In this document: positions 27,985-35,795 of the stretch, piece after piece
Position numbering within the stretch: the stretch's first letter is position 1
How the letters are laid out: each line of letters starts with the position of its first letter
NCBI RefSeq assembly: GCF_007858475.1
Contig: NZ_VIGX01000015.1
Location: 31,485 to 95,484 of the forward strand
Source: Tsukamurella conjunctivitidis
Lineage (GTDB): Bacteria; Actinomycetota; Actinomycetes; Mycobacteriales; Mycobacteriaceae
DNA length: 64,000 bases
Reading direction: 5' to 3'
Notes under the pieces: model-generated
The model's database searches: none
The model's input: the letters and a program-made list of their open reading frames with translations, nothing else
Told to the model about the DNA's origin: nothing
Position numbers and translations under genes: made by a program

Positions 27985-28467
27985 TTACGCCGTGGGCGGC
28001 TTCACGGCCGAGGCCATGACGCGCAGCGCTGCGATGAGTCCGTCGATCAGGTCGCCGGCCTGGAAGGGCGGAATGGCGGCGGTGACGCCGAGCTGCGCGA
28101 CCTTGTCGCCCAGGCGGTCGGCGACGCCACTGCCGGTGAGCACCACGATGTCGCGGGAGTTCGGCGAGACCGCGATCAGTGCCGCGTACTCGGGCTCGGG
28201 GGCCTGGCGGAGCACGGCCTCGGCACCGGCGTGCGGGTCGTCGCCCAGGTCGCCGATGTAGACCGAGAACCGGGCGCCGGCGTCGCGGGTGGCACGGATC
28301 AGGGCCTCGTCGAGGCCGATGAGCTCCTCGCGCGAGAAGGGCGGATTCGCGGGGCTGTCGCTCGCCTGGCGCGCGGCCGAGATCCGGCCGCTCGACGTGA
28401 TGGCCGTGCCGATGGGCAGTTCGCCCTGCGGAACGGCGACGGTCTGCGTGTGATCACCACTTGCCAC
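27985..28467 (-). CDS. ctaJ: DUF5130 protein, probable respiratory supercomplex subunit CtaJ
   Basis: About 160 residues. The core FSVYIGDLGDDPHAGAEAVL, followed by ALIAVSPNSRDIVVLTG, is the DUF5130 pattern. By family and place (between pepN and the HNH gene, paired with a small membrane protein) it matches the mycobacterial gene that I recall as CtaJ, a subunit of the cytochrome bcc-aa3 supercomplex. No membrane helix is evident, so it would bind from the cytoplasmic side. GTG codons at 28476 and 28467 are possible starts; both overlap the upstream gene. The CtaJ identity rests on memory of synteny. Confidence 0.6.
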   Translation of the reverse strand: MASGDHTQTVAVPQGELPIGTAITSSGRISAARQASDSPANPPFSREELIGLDEALIRATRDAGARFSVYIGDLGDDPHAGAEAVLRQAPEPEYAALIAVSPNSRDIVVLTGSGVADRLGDKVAQLGVTAAIPPFQAGDLIDGLIAALRVMASAVKPPTA

Positions 28468-28711
28468 GAGCGGCACCCCCGATCAGGTTCTCGTTGTCAT
28501 GGTCGCCGTGATGGGCGCCGTGCGGGCCCACCGGGGCCTCGTCGACCGCGCTGAACAGCATGGGCTCGCGGGTCCACGGCTCACCGAGCTTGTACTCGCC
28601 CGGCTGCTGGTACTTCTCGTTGCGGCCGGTGGCCATCGAGATGACACACAGGACGACGATCACGATCGTCGCAACGACGGTGATCCCGCCGACGATGTTG
28701 AGCAAGCTCAC
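28454..28711 (-). CDS. ctaI: Small membrane protein, probable supercomplex subunit CtaI
   Basis: About 85 residues from GTG 28711, preceded by GGAAAGGGG. One N-terminal membrane helix (LLNIVGGITVVATIVIVVLCVISMA) is followed by a polar tail with EYKLGEPWTREPMLFSAVDE and a His/Asp-rich end. The tail motif and the position upstream of the DUF5130 gene match the small subunit that I recall as CtaI of the mycobacterial bcc-aa3 supercomplex. The genes overlap and are co-transcribed. Identity is by synteny and architecture only. Confidence 0.58.
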   Translation of the reverse strand: MSLLNIVGGITVVATIVIVVLCVISMATGRNEKYQQPGEYKLGEPWTREPMLFSAVDEAPVGPHGAHHGDHDNENLIGGAARGKW

Positions 28712-28776
28712 TGTGGGCCCCTTTCCTGTCTGCGCCAACGTCCGAGACGCGCTGGTCGATCAGTGAACAACTTAGC

Positions 28777-29367
28777 CTATGCCGCATCCAGGTCGAGATA
28801 CCGACTCCACATCGGGTCGACCTCCTTGAGCGTGGACAGCAGCCGCCAGTGCCGCCCCTGCGGCGCCCGGGGCTCGGTGCGCAGCGTCCACCCGATTTCG
28901 GACAGGAGACGGTCGGCCTTGCGATGGTTGCAGGAGGCGCAGCACGCGACGCAGTTCTCCCACCCGTGGCCGCCGCCGCGGGACCGGGGCTGCACGTGAT
29001 CGATGGTGTCCGCCTTGCCGCCGCAGTAGCCGCAGCGGAACCGGTCCCGGTGCATCAGCGCGGCGCGGGTCATGGGCACCTGCGCCCGGTACGGGACCCG
29101 CACATAGGTCCGCAACCGGATCACCGAGGGCACAGACAGCGAACGGTCCGCTGAATGCACCAGCGGACCGTTCGGATCGTCGTGGACCACGTCGGCCCTA
29201 TCCCTGAGCATCAGGACTATCGCCCTGCGCATCGATATCGCGGTCAGCGGCTCGTAGGTCGCGTTGAGCAGCAGCACGCGCCGCTTGCCCCACACCGCAC
29301 CGCCGGAACGGGAGTCGTCGGCGAGCGCCGTGGTCGCGGTGCCACCCGCGGCGTGCGTTCGCTTCAT
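28777..29367 (-). CDS. HNH endonuclease family protein
   Basis: A 196-residue protein from ATG 29367 (AGGAG upstream). A zinc-binding HNH fold is present: RCGYCGGKADTIDHVQPRSRGG, then NCVACCASCNHRKADR, with two CxxC pairs and the His-Asn-His core. The N-terminal half (VLLLNATYEPLTAISMRRAIVLML) is conserved in actinobacterial homologues of Rv2469c. Possible roles are DNA repair or RNA/DNA processing; it is chromosomal and conserved, so not obviously mobile. Confidence 0.83.
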   Translation of the reverse strand: MKRTHAAGGTATTALADDSRSGGAVWGKRRVLLLNATYEPLTAISMRRAIVLMLRDRADVVHDDPNGPLVHSADRSLSVPSVIRLRTYVRVPYRAQVPMTRAALMHRDRFRCGYCGGKADTIDHVQPRSRGGGHGWENCVACCASCNHRKADRLLSEIGWTLRTEPRAPQGRHWRLLSTLKEVDPMWSRYLDLDAA

Positions 29368-29515
29368 CGACACTCCTCACCGTCGCGGACCCGCCCGGGG
29401 TCGGCCGAGGTCCGTATCGCCTCTAGTAGTGCACCACGACGGCCGACGATTCGCACGCCGATTTCAGCGCATTTCCCGAGGCGAATCGGCGGATAGCGGG
29501 TGAACGTGAGGTGAC

Positions 29516-31342
29516 CTACCCCGCTACGACCCGGTTCCGGCCGTCCGCCTTCGCCCGGTACAGGCGGCGGTCCGCCTCGTGCAGCAGCAGTCCCGGGGCG
29601 GTGGTGGCGGCCGCCGCGGAGACGCCGCCGATGCTGACGGAGACCGGCAGCCCGTTCGGTGCGAGACCGAGCGCGAGGATGTCGCGCCGGGCGGCGTCGA
29701 GCACCGCGGCGAGGTCGACGTCGCCGACGAGGAGCAGCGCGAGTTCGTCGCCGCCGTACCGTGCGGCGACCTCGCCGCGGCGAGCCGGGATGCGCGCGAT
29801 GACCGCCGCCAACTCGCGGAGCACGTGGTCCCCGCCGACGTGTCCGTGGGTGTCGTTGTAGCTCTTGAAGCCGTCGACGTCGATGAGGGCGAGGTGCACC
29901 GTGTCCCCCGTGTCCGCCGCATCGCGCAGCGCCGCCTCGAGCGCGCGACCGAAGCCGCGCCGGTTCGCGATCCCCGTCAGCTCGTCGATCTCGGCGAGCC
30001 GCCCCAGCTCGTGCGCCGCGTCCTGCAGCGCGCGCCGCTCGTTGACCTCGGCGGTGACGTCGGTCTGGCTTCCGATGATCCGCACGATCGCACCGTCCGC
30101 GGAGCGCTCGATGACCCGGCCCCGGCCGCGCACCCACAGATAGTCGCCCGACCTGGTGCGGATCCGGTGCTCGCAGTGGTATTCCGCCGTCTCACCGCGC
30201 ATGTGCCGGTTCAGCGCGCGGAGGGCGGACTCCAGATCGTCGGGGTGCACCCGCCGCTCCCACTCCAGGGTGGTGTCCCCGATCTCGTCGGCCGAGTAGC
30301 CGAGCATGCTCTTCCAGCGGGGCGAGTAGTACACCTCGCGCGAGGCGAGATCCCAGTCCCAAATGCCCTCTCCGACGGTGTCGAGCGCGAACTGCCATCG
30401 CGCCTCGGCGCGCAGCAGCCGGGCCTCCAGCTGCCGGGTGGTCGTGACGTCGCGCGAGATCCCGACCAGACCGATGACGCGGCCCGATTCATCGCGGTAC
30501 GGCGCCTTGAGGGAGCGGACGGTCCGCGGCCGGCCGTCGACGACGGCCGCCTCGTCGACCTCCTGCGCGATGCCCGTCGCCATGACCTCGCGGTCGGTGT
30601 CCATGATCCGGGCGGCGACGCCCGCGTCGAGGAAGTCGTCGTCGGTGCTCCCGAGGACCTCTCCGATCGGCAGCTCGGTCGCCTGGAGCACCCGCACCGC
30701 CGCGCGGTTGAGGAACATGAACCGCCCCTGCCGGTCCTTGACGTAGACCGAGTCGGGCGCCGCGTCGGCGATCGCCTGGAAGGTGCGGAAGGTCGTGAGA
30801 TCGGCCACGTCGGCCGAGTCCGCGGTCGCCGCCGCGGTCGCGGCGGCCTGCAGCGCCCGCAGGTGGGCGACCTGCTCGGCGGTGCTGCGGGTGTCGGTGA
30901 TGTCGCGGGACACCCCGATCAGACCGACGACCTCGCCGTCCGCGTCGCGGTACGGGGACTTCGTGGACAGGAAGGTGCGGGCGAGCCCGTCGACGGTCGT
31001 CGACTCCTCGAGCTCCTGTGGGGTCCCGCTGCGCATGATCGCCCGGTCGGTCTCCCGCAGCTGCGCGGCGGCGGCCGGGTCGAACATCTGCCGGTCGTCG
31101 TTGCCGAGGAAGTCGCTCACCCGGAGCCCGTAGAGCCGGGCGACCGCCTCGTTGACGAACACGTACCGTCCGGCGAGGTCCTTGACGTAGATGAGGTCGG
31201 TCGCCGCCTCGGCGATCGCCCGGAACATCGGCAGGGTCCGACGGGCCTCCTCGAGTTCGGCGGTCAGCGAGGCGACGCGCTCGCGCAGACACCGGACCTC
31301 GGCATCGTCGGCGCGCTCGCTCGGCTCCCTGCTCACGGCCAC
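29516..31342 (-). CDS. Diguanylate cyclase with three PAS domains
   Basis: A 608-residue protein. A short coiled coil ([22 protein letters not shown]) is followed by three PAS/PAC units, roughly residues 40-165, 185-310 and 315-440. The third has the PAS_3 pattern [16 protein letters not shown]. The C-terminal GGDEF domain has [12 protein letters not shown] and the active loop [15 protein letters not shown] keeps the essential catalytic residues, so cyclic-di-GMP synthesis is expected. No transmembrane segment or EAL domain is seen, so it is a cytosolic sensor. The start is GTG 31342 or 31336. The first two PAS units are close repeats of each other (VSRDIT and ISRDVT ends), suggesting duplication. 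Confidence 0.85.
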   Translation of the reverse strand: MAVSREPSERADDAEVRCLRERVASLTAELEEARRTLPMFRAIAEAATDLIYVKDLAGRYVFVNEAVARLYGLRVSDFLGNDDRQMFDPAAAAQLRETDRAIMRSGTPQELEESTTVDGLARTFLSTKSPYRDADGEVVGLIGVSRDITDTRSTAEQVAHLRALQAAATAAATADSADVADLTTFRTFQAIADAAPDSVYVKDRQGRFMFLNRAAVRVLQATELPIGEVLGSTDDDFLDAGVAARIMDTDREVMATGIAQEVDEAAVVDGRPRTVRSLKAPYRDESGRVIGLVGISRDVTTTRQLEARLLRAEARWQFALDTVGEGIWDWDLASREVYYSPRWKSMLGYSADEIGDTTLEWERRVHPDDLESALRALNRHMRGETAEYHCEHRIRTRSGDYLWVRGRGRVIERSADGAIVRIIGSQTDVTAEVNERRALQDAAHELGRLAEIDELTGIANRRGFGRALEAALRDAADTGDTVHLALIDVDGFKSYNDTHGHVGGDHVLRELAAVIARIPARRGEVAARYGGDELALLLVGDVDLAAVLDAARRDILALGLAPNGLPVSVSIGGVSAAAATTAPGLLLHEADRRLYRAKADGRNRVVAG

Positions 31343-31415
31343 GACACTAATGCGGGCCCGGCGCGACGCCGAACCTCGGACGGGGCGCACGACGCGCCGT
31401 GCGAGACTGGAGGGC

Positions 31416-31820
31416 GTGAGCACGCCGGACCAGCAGAGCTTCTACGACGCCGTCGGCGGCGCGGACACCTTCGAGGAGTTGATCCATCGCTTCTACCAGG
31501 AGGTCGCGCGCGACGAGCTGCTGCGGCCGCTGTACCCGGAGGAGGATCTCGGCCCGGCGGAGGTGCGGCTGCGGATGTTCTTCGAGCAGTACTGGGGCGG
31601 CCCGCGCACGTACTCCGAGCAGCGCGGACACCCGCGACTGCGGATGCGGCACGTGCCCTTCCGGATCACGGAGATCGAACGCGACGCGTGGCTGCGGTGC
31701 ATGGACGTCGCCATCGCGTCGATCGACGACGCGCGCATGAGCCCCGACCACAAAGCGCAGCTCAGGGCCTACTGTGAAATGGCCGCACAGATGCTCGTGA
31801 ACACCCCCATGGGCGCTTGA
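31416..31820 (+). CDS. glbO: Group II truncated haemoglobin (trHbO)
   Basis: A 134-residue protein from GTG 31416. Group II features are visible: [22 protein letters not shown], the [24 protein letters not shown] block with B10/E-helix Tyr and Trp residues, and the proximal His in [10 protein letters not shown]. It binds oxygen in the cytosol or at the membrane and is thought to aid respiration or detoxify NO and peroxides. It lies between a divergently read GGDEF gene and aglA, as in the mycobacterial glbO-aglA pair. Confidence 0.9.
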   Translation: MSTPDQQSFYDAVGGADTFEELIHRFYQEVARDELLRPLYPEEDLGPAEVRLRMFFEQYWGGPRTYSEQRGHPRLRMRHVPFRITEIERDAWLRCMDVAIASIDDARMSPDHKAQLRAYCEMAAQMLVNTPMGA

Positions 31821-31830
31821 CAGGAGTGAG

Positions 31831-33429
31831 ATGACGCCACCCGCCCGTACGCCCCACTACACCGAGGCACCGTGGTGGAAGGACGCGATCTTCTACCAGG
31901 TCTACCCCCGCTCGTTCTCCGACGCGAACGGCGACGGGGTGGGTGACCTGCGCGGTGTGATCGACCGGTTGGGATACCTGGAACTGCTCGGGGTCGACGC
32001 GCTGTGGCTCTCGCCCGTGATGCGCTCCCCGATGGCGGACCACGGCTACGACGTCTCCGATCCCCGCGACATCGACCCGCTGTTCGGCACCCTGGCAGAC
32101 ATGGACGAGCTGATCGCGGCCGCGCACGCGCATCGCATCCGCGTGACCATGGACCTGGTGCCGAACCACACGTCGGACCAGCACCCGTGGTTCCAGGCAG
32201 CGCTGGCGGCGGGCCCGGGCAGCCCGGAGCGCGATCGCTACGTCTTCCGCGACGGGCGGGGACCGAACGGCGACGAGCCGCCGAACAACTGGCCCAGCAT
32301 CTTCGGCGGGCCGGCATGGCACCGGGTCACCGAGGCCGACGGCACGCCCGGCCAGTGGTACCTGCACATCTTCGCCCCCGAGCAGCCCGACCTGAACTGG
32401 CAGAACGAGGACGTCTTCCAGGATCTGGCGCAGACTCTCCGGTTCTGGCTCGACCGCGGCGTGGACGGCTTCCGCATCGACGTGGCGCACGGCATGGCCA
32501 AGCCCCCGGGCCTGCCCGACATGGATCTGGCGAACAACCAGATCATGGACAACGACGAGAACGACCTGCGGTTCAACAACCCCGGCGTGCATGCGATCCA
32601 CCGGCGCATCCGCCGGGTGGTGGACGAGTTCCCCGGTCGCGTGACGGTCGGCGAGATCTGGGTCAAGGACAACGACCGGTTCGCCGAGTACATCCGGCCC
32701 GACGAACTGCACCTCGGCTTCAACTTCCGGCTGGCCGAGGCGAAGTGGGACGCGCGCGAGATCCGCGAGGCGATCGACAACTCGCTGATCGCGGTCGAAG
32801 CGGTGACCGGGATCCCGACGTGGACCCTGTCCAACCACGACGTTCCGCGCGAGGTGACGCGCTTCGGCGGCGGCGAGCTGGGGACGGCCCGCGCACGGGC
32901 GATGATCCTGGTGGAGCTGGCGCTGCCCGGCACCGTCTTCCTGTACAACGGCTCCGAGCTGGGTCTGCCGAACGTCGACCTGCCCGACGAGGCGCTGCAG
33001 GACCCGACCTGGGAGCGCTCCGGGCACACCGAACGCGGCCGCGACGGCTGCCGGGTGCCGCTGCCCTGGCAGGGAACGCTGCCCCCGTACGGCTTCTCGA
33101 CGAACGCCGACACCTGGCTCCCCATGCCGGACGACTGGAAGGCCCTCACGGCGGAGGCCGAGCTCGAGGACCTCGATTCGACGCTGACGCTCTACCGCAC
33201 CGCCATCGAGCTGCGCCGGATGCGGCCGGAGTTCCGGGGCGACGCCATCGAGTGGTACGGCGCGCCCCGCCCCGGCGCGCTCGCCTTCCGCCGGACGGAC
33301 GGCCGCCTGACGTGCGTGCTCAACGCCTCGGACGGCCCGGTCGAGCTGCCGGGCGGCGAGGTCATCCTCTCCAGTGCCGCGCTGGTCGACGGCCTGCTGC
33401 CGCCGAACGCGGCCTGCTGGCTGGCCTGA
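31831..33429 (+). CDS. aglA: Alpha-glucosidase, GH13 family
   Basis: A 532-residue protein. GH13 conserved regions: DLVPNHTSDQHPWF (region I), GFRIDVAHGMAK with the catalytic nucleophile Asp (II), VGEIWVKDN with the acid/base Glu (III) and LSNHDVPREVTRFGGG (IV). The N-terminal WWKDAIFYQVYPRSFSDANGDG is typical of oligo-1,6-glucosidase/alpha-glucosidase. It hydrolyses alpha-linked glucosides in the cytosol, and likely products feed central sugar metabolism. It starts 10 bases after glbO and is probably co-transcribed with it. Confidence 0.9.
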   Translation: MTPPARTPHYTEAPWWKDAIFYQVYPRSFSDANGDGVGDLRGVIDRLGYLELLGVDALWLSPVMRSPMADHGYDVSDPRDIDPLFGTLADMDELIAAAHAHRIRVTMDLVPNHTSDQHPWFQAALAAGPGSPERDRYVFRDGRGPNGDEPPNNWPSIFGGPAWHRVTEADGTPGQWYLHIFAPEQPDLNWQNEDVFQDLAQTLRFWLDRGVDGFRIDVAHGMAKPPGLPDMDLANNQIMDNDENDLRFNNPGVHAIHRRIRRVVDEFPGRVTVGEIWVKDNDRFAEYIRPDELHLGFNFRLAEAKWDAREIREAIDNSLIAVEAVTGIPTWTLSNHDVPREVTRFGGGELGTARARAMILVELALPGTVFLYNGSELGLPNVDLPDEALQDPTWERSGHTERGRDGCRVPLPWQGTLPPYGFSTNADTWLPMPDDWKALTAEAELEDLDSTLTLYRTAIELRRMRPEFRGDAIEWYGAPRPGALAFRRTDGRLTCVLNASDGPVELPGGEVILSSAALVDGLLPPNAACWLA

Positions 33430-33465
33430 TACGCCGCCGGCGCCGCGCCGTCACGCGCCGCGCCG

Positions 33466-33951
33466 TCACGCCCCGATCCGCTCCCGCGAGGTCCGGCCCC
33501 GCCGGGAGAGTGGTTGCGCGCCGACGGCCGCGGCCAGCCCGACGGGCGCCGACAGGTCCGCGTAGATCGACTCGTGCGCCCCTGCCGGGACCCGGTAGGT
33601 CTCATGCCAGATGCCGACGGTCGAGCGTCCCTCGGCGTGGGCCATCGTGTAGAACCGCAGCCACGCCGGACGGTGTGCGAAATCGGTCGAGTGCGAGTAC
33701 CGCTCGAGCTCCTCGAAGCTGCGCCAGTACTGCACGAGGAGCGGCCCGCCGGGCGCGATCGCCGCGAAGCCGCCCAGGTATCCCAGGGCGCCTCCGTTCA
33801 CGCGGTCGCGCTCGATCTCGGCCTGCATCCGGCGCAGCGAGCGCCCGACGAACGCCGCCTGCCCCAGGCGCCAGGTGCGCCGCGGGCGCATTCCCAGCAG
33901 GAACACGACCAGGTCGCCCTCGTGGGTGTCGGTCTGCAGATCGTGGTTCAT
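33466..33951 (-). CDS. DUF4188 protein
   Basis: A 161-residue protein from ATG 33951. The HEGDLVVFLLGMRPRRTWRL start and LLVQYWRSFEELERYSHS, then IWHETYRVPAG, fit the DUF4188 family, which has a dimeric alpha/beta-barrel fold similar to monooxygenase/dehalogenase-like proteins. No catalytic role is established. It is divergent from a MerR gene, and a palindromic operator lies between them, so it is likely the regulated target. Confidence 0.75.
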   Translation of the reverse strand: MNHDLQTDTHEGDLVVFLLGMRPRRTWRLGQAAFVGRSLRRMQAEIERDRVNGGALGYLGGFAAIAPGGPLLVQYWRSFEELERYSHSTDFAHRPAWLRFYTMAHAEGRSTVGIWHETYRVPAGAHESIYADLSAPVGLAAAVGAQPLSRRGRTSRERIGA

Positions 33952-33979
33952 GAGTCTCTTCCCTGCCGGAGCCAGCTTG

Positions 33980-34016
33980 GATAGTGCCACTACCCATATT
34001 GGAGAGTGGGGCTATC
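33980..34016. promoter_or_regulatory. MerR-type operator between the DUF4188 and MerR genes
   Basis: An imperfect inverted repeat: GATAGTGCCACT and AGTGGGGCTATC (10 of 12 positions match) with a 13-base spacer. It overlaps the divergent promoter of both genes. The GATAGxxxCACT half-site could bind the adjacent MerR-family dimer. Confidence 0.62.
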
Positions 34017-34034
34017 CCATGTCAAGATCGAGGG

Positions 34035-34664
34035 ATGAAATTGTCGGAACTCTCCACGGAGACCGGCGTGAGCACCGCCTCGCTCAAGTACTACCTCCGG
34101 GAGTCGCTGCTCGCGCCCGGCGAGCCCGTGACCCGTACGCAGTCCGAGTACGGCCCCGCACATGTCGAGCGGGTCCGCCTCATCCGCGCACTGGTGGAGT
34201 CGGGCGGACTCTCGCTGGCGCAGGTGCGGCGTGTCATCGACGCACTCGACAGCCCGACGGTGCCGCGCCACGAGTTGCTCGGGGTGGCGCAGGAGGCGCT
34301 GATGGACTCGGAACGGTTCGAGGCGGACGCCGACTGGACCGCCGTGGCGACGGAGTTCGTCGAGCGGCGCGGCTGGCGGATCGAGGACGGCGAGGTGCTG
34401 CTCCCCCAGCTCGGCGCCCAGCTCAAGGCGCTCGCCGACACCTGCGACGTGGGCGGCCGGGACACCGTGGAACGGTGGGCGGACGCCGCGGAGATCGTGG
34501 CGGCCTCCGACCTCGACACCCTCACCGAGGACGACGCACAGGCGCTGCGGACCGCCATCGTCGGCACGGTCCTGTCGGACAAGGTGCTGCAGACCCTGCG
34601 GCGGCTCGCGCAACAGAACCGCACCGCCCAGCTCTACGAGGCGGCGAAGCGCTCAGACCAGTAG
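34035..34664 (+). CDS. MerR-family transcriptional regulator
   Basis: A 209-residue protein. The N-terminal MerR winged HTH reads MKLSELSTETGVSTASLKYYLRE, followed by RTQSEYGPAHVERVRLIRALV. The C-terminal ~110 residues form a helical ligand- or dimer-related region without the cysteines of metal-sensing members. ATG 34035 has GAGGG upstream. It likely represses or activates itself and the divergent DUF4188 gene through the inverted repeat between them. Its 3' end overlaps the convergent gene by 12 bases. Confidence 0.8.
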   Translation: MKLSELSTETGVSTASLKYYLRESLLAPGEPVTRTQSEYGPAHVERVRLIRALVESGGLSLAQVRRVIDALDSPTVPRHELLGVAQEALMDSERFEADADWTAVATEFVERRGWRIEDGEVLLPQLGAQLKALADTCDVGGRDTVERWADAAEIVAASDLDTLTEDDAQALRTAIVGTVLSDKVLQTLRRLAQQNRTAQLYEAAKRSDQ

Positions 34665-35297
34665 GCCCGGCCCCGCCTCGCGCCGCTGGTAGAGCGAGCC
34701 GAATCGAGCGTCCACACGCACCCACGTCGCCGACGCCGACACCCGGACCGGTTCGTCGGCACCGTCGGCGGCGAATCCCATCGCCTCCAGGGCGAATGCC
34801 GTCCGCAGGCTGATCGGCACGGTCGTACCACCCGAGCGCACGCTCACCACCTCCGAGTCGAGGAGGGACGGGGGCGGGCCCGCCGGACCGCCCGCCTCAC
34901 GCCCCACTTCGACGCCCCGCGCCGCGACCGCGCGCAGCGCCTGCGCCGGCACGTCGTCCAGGTGCGCGAAGCCCGTCACGGGCGGCAGGGCGCCGCGCCA
35001 CGCGGAGTCGAGGGCGAAGCCCACATCCACGTAGCCGCCCTCGTCCGACGGTGCCAGGCGCAGCGAGTCGAGCACGGTCGCGGCGCTGCACACCAGGGAC
35101 TCGGGGGCCACGGCACCGCTGAGCACCCGCACGGCGAGCACCCCGAATCCGGTCCGGCCCCAGACCTCCAGGTGTTCCTCGCCGCGGCGGCGCACCCGGA
35201 TGACAGCCGAGTCGTCGGTGCGGAGCAGACGGGTGACGAACGCCGCGAGGTTCGCGCGCGGTCCGGCTCCCGCGACCGTCAGTCGCCGATCACTCAC
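34653..35297 (-). CDS. Conserved actinobacterial protein, Rv2474c-like
   Basis: About 214 residues from GTG 35297, which overlaps the stop of the thioesterase gene (GTGA). The fold looks like repeated alpha/beta units similar to ESX-associated EspG proteins (RRRGEEHLEVWGRTGFGVLAVRVL, then VRVSASATWVRVDARFGSLYQRRE), but I cannot confirm this. The same pair (this gene, thioesterase) precedes gdh in M. tuberculosis (Rv2474c-Rv2475c). Function unknown. Confidence 0.62.
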   Translation of the reverse strand: MSDRRLTVAGAGPRANLAAFVTRLLRTDDSAVIRVRRRGEEHLEVWGRTGFGVLAVRVLSGAVAPESLVCSAATVLDSLRLAPSDEGGYVDVGFALDSAWRGALPPVTGFAHLDDVPAQALRAVAARGVEVGREAGGPAGPPPSLLDSEVVSVRSGGTTVPISLRTAFALEAMGFAADGADEPVRVSASATWVRVDARFGSLYQRREAGPGLLV

Positions 35298-35767
35298 CGG
35301 GAGAACGACTTCAGGTAGTCGCGCTGCTCCCCCGACAGGCGGCGCACGCGCTGCTCCGCGACATCGAAGGCCGCGAGCCGCACGTGAGCGACCACCGCGG
35401 GAGCGGTGTCGAGCGCGGCGCCCGCCGGTCGCACCTCGTGGTGCACCACGAAGTCGGCGGCGCGCACCGCGGAGGTCCACAGCGTGATCTGCAGCGGCGA
35501 ATCCTGATGCCGCAGTTGTCCGCGGTACTCGACCTCGAGCTTCGCGAGCAGCAACCCGTCGAGCAGGTCACGGGTGGGCGCGTCCGGTGCGAACAGCAGC
35601 GGAATCCGCGCCTCCTCCAGCAGCGTCACCATGCGGGCGTTGTTGATGTGCTGGTAGACGTCCATGTCGGACCAGCGCACGTCCACCGGCACCGTGAGAA
35701 CGGCACCGTCGTCGGAGACGGTGCGCACTCCCGTGACGCCCGCCGCGGTGAAGCTGTAATCGGTCAC
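35294..35767 (-). CDS. Acyl-CoA thioesterase, hotdog fold
   Basis: A 157-residue protein starting GTG 35767. The 4HBT signature reads VRWSDMDVYQHINNARMVTLLEEAR, with the catalytic aspartate in DMDVYQHINN. It hydrolyses acyl-CoA thioesters in the cytosol; chain-length preference is unreadable. It is downstream of gdh on the same strand with a 28-bp gap and overlaps the next gene by four bases, so gdh, thioesterase and the Rv2474c-like gene probably form one operon. Confidence 0.82.
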   Translation of the reverse strand: MTDYSFTAAGVTGVRTVSDDGAVLTVPVDVRWSDMDVYQHINNARMVTLLEEARIPLLFAPDAPTRDLLDGLLLAKLEVEYRGQLRHQDSPLQITLWTSAVRAADFVVHHEVRPAGAALDTAPAVVAHVRLAAFDVAEQRVRRLSGEQRDYLKSFSR

Positions 35768-35795
35768 GACTCCACGCTAGCGGACCGTCCCGCCG

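Noticed and set aside
28777-29367. HNH gene as a mobile homing endonuclease
   Set aside because: It sits in a conserved chromosomal order shared with mycobacteria (between the CtaI-like gene and glbO region) and is not inserted into another gene.
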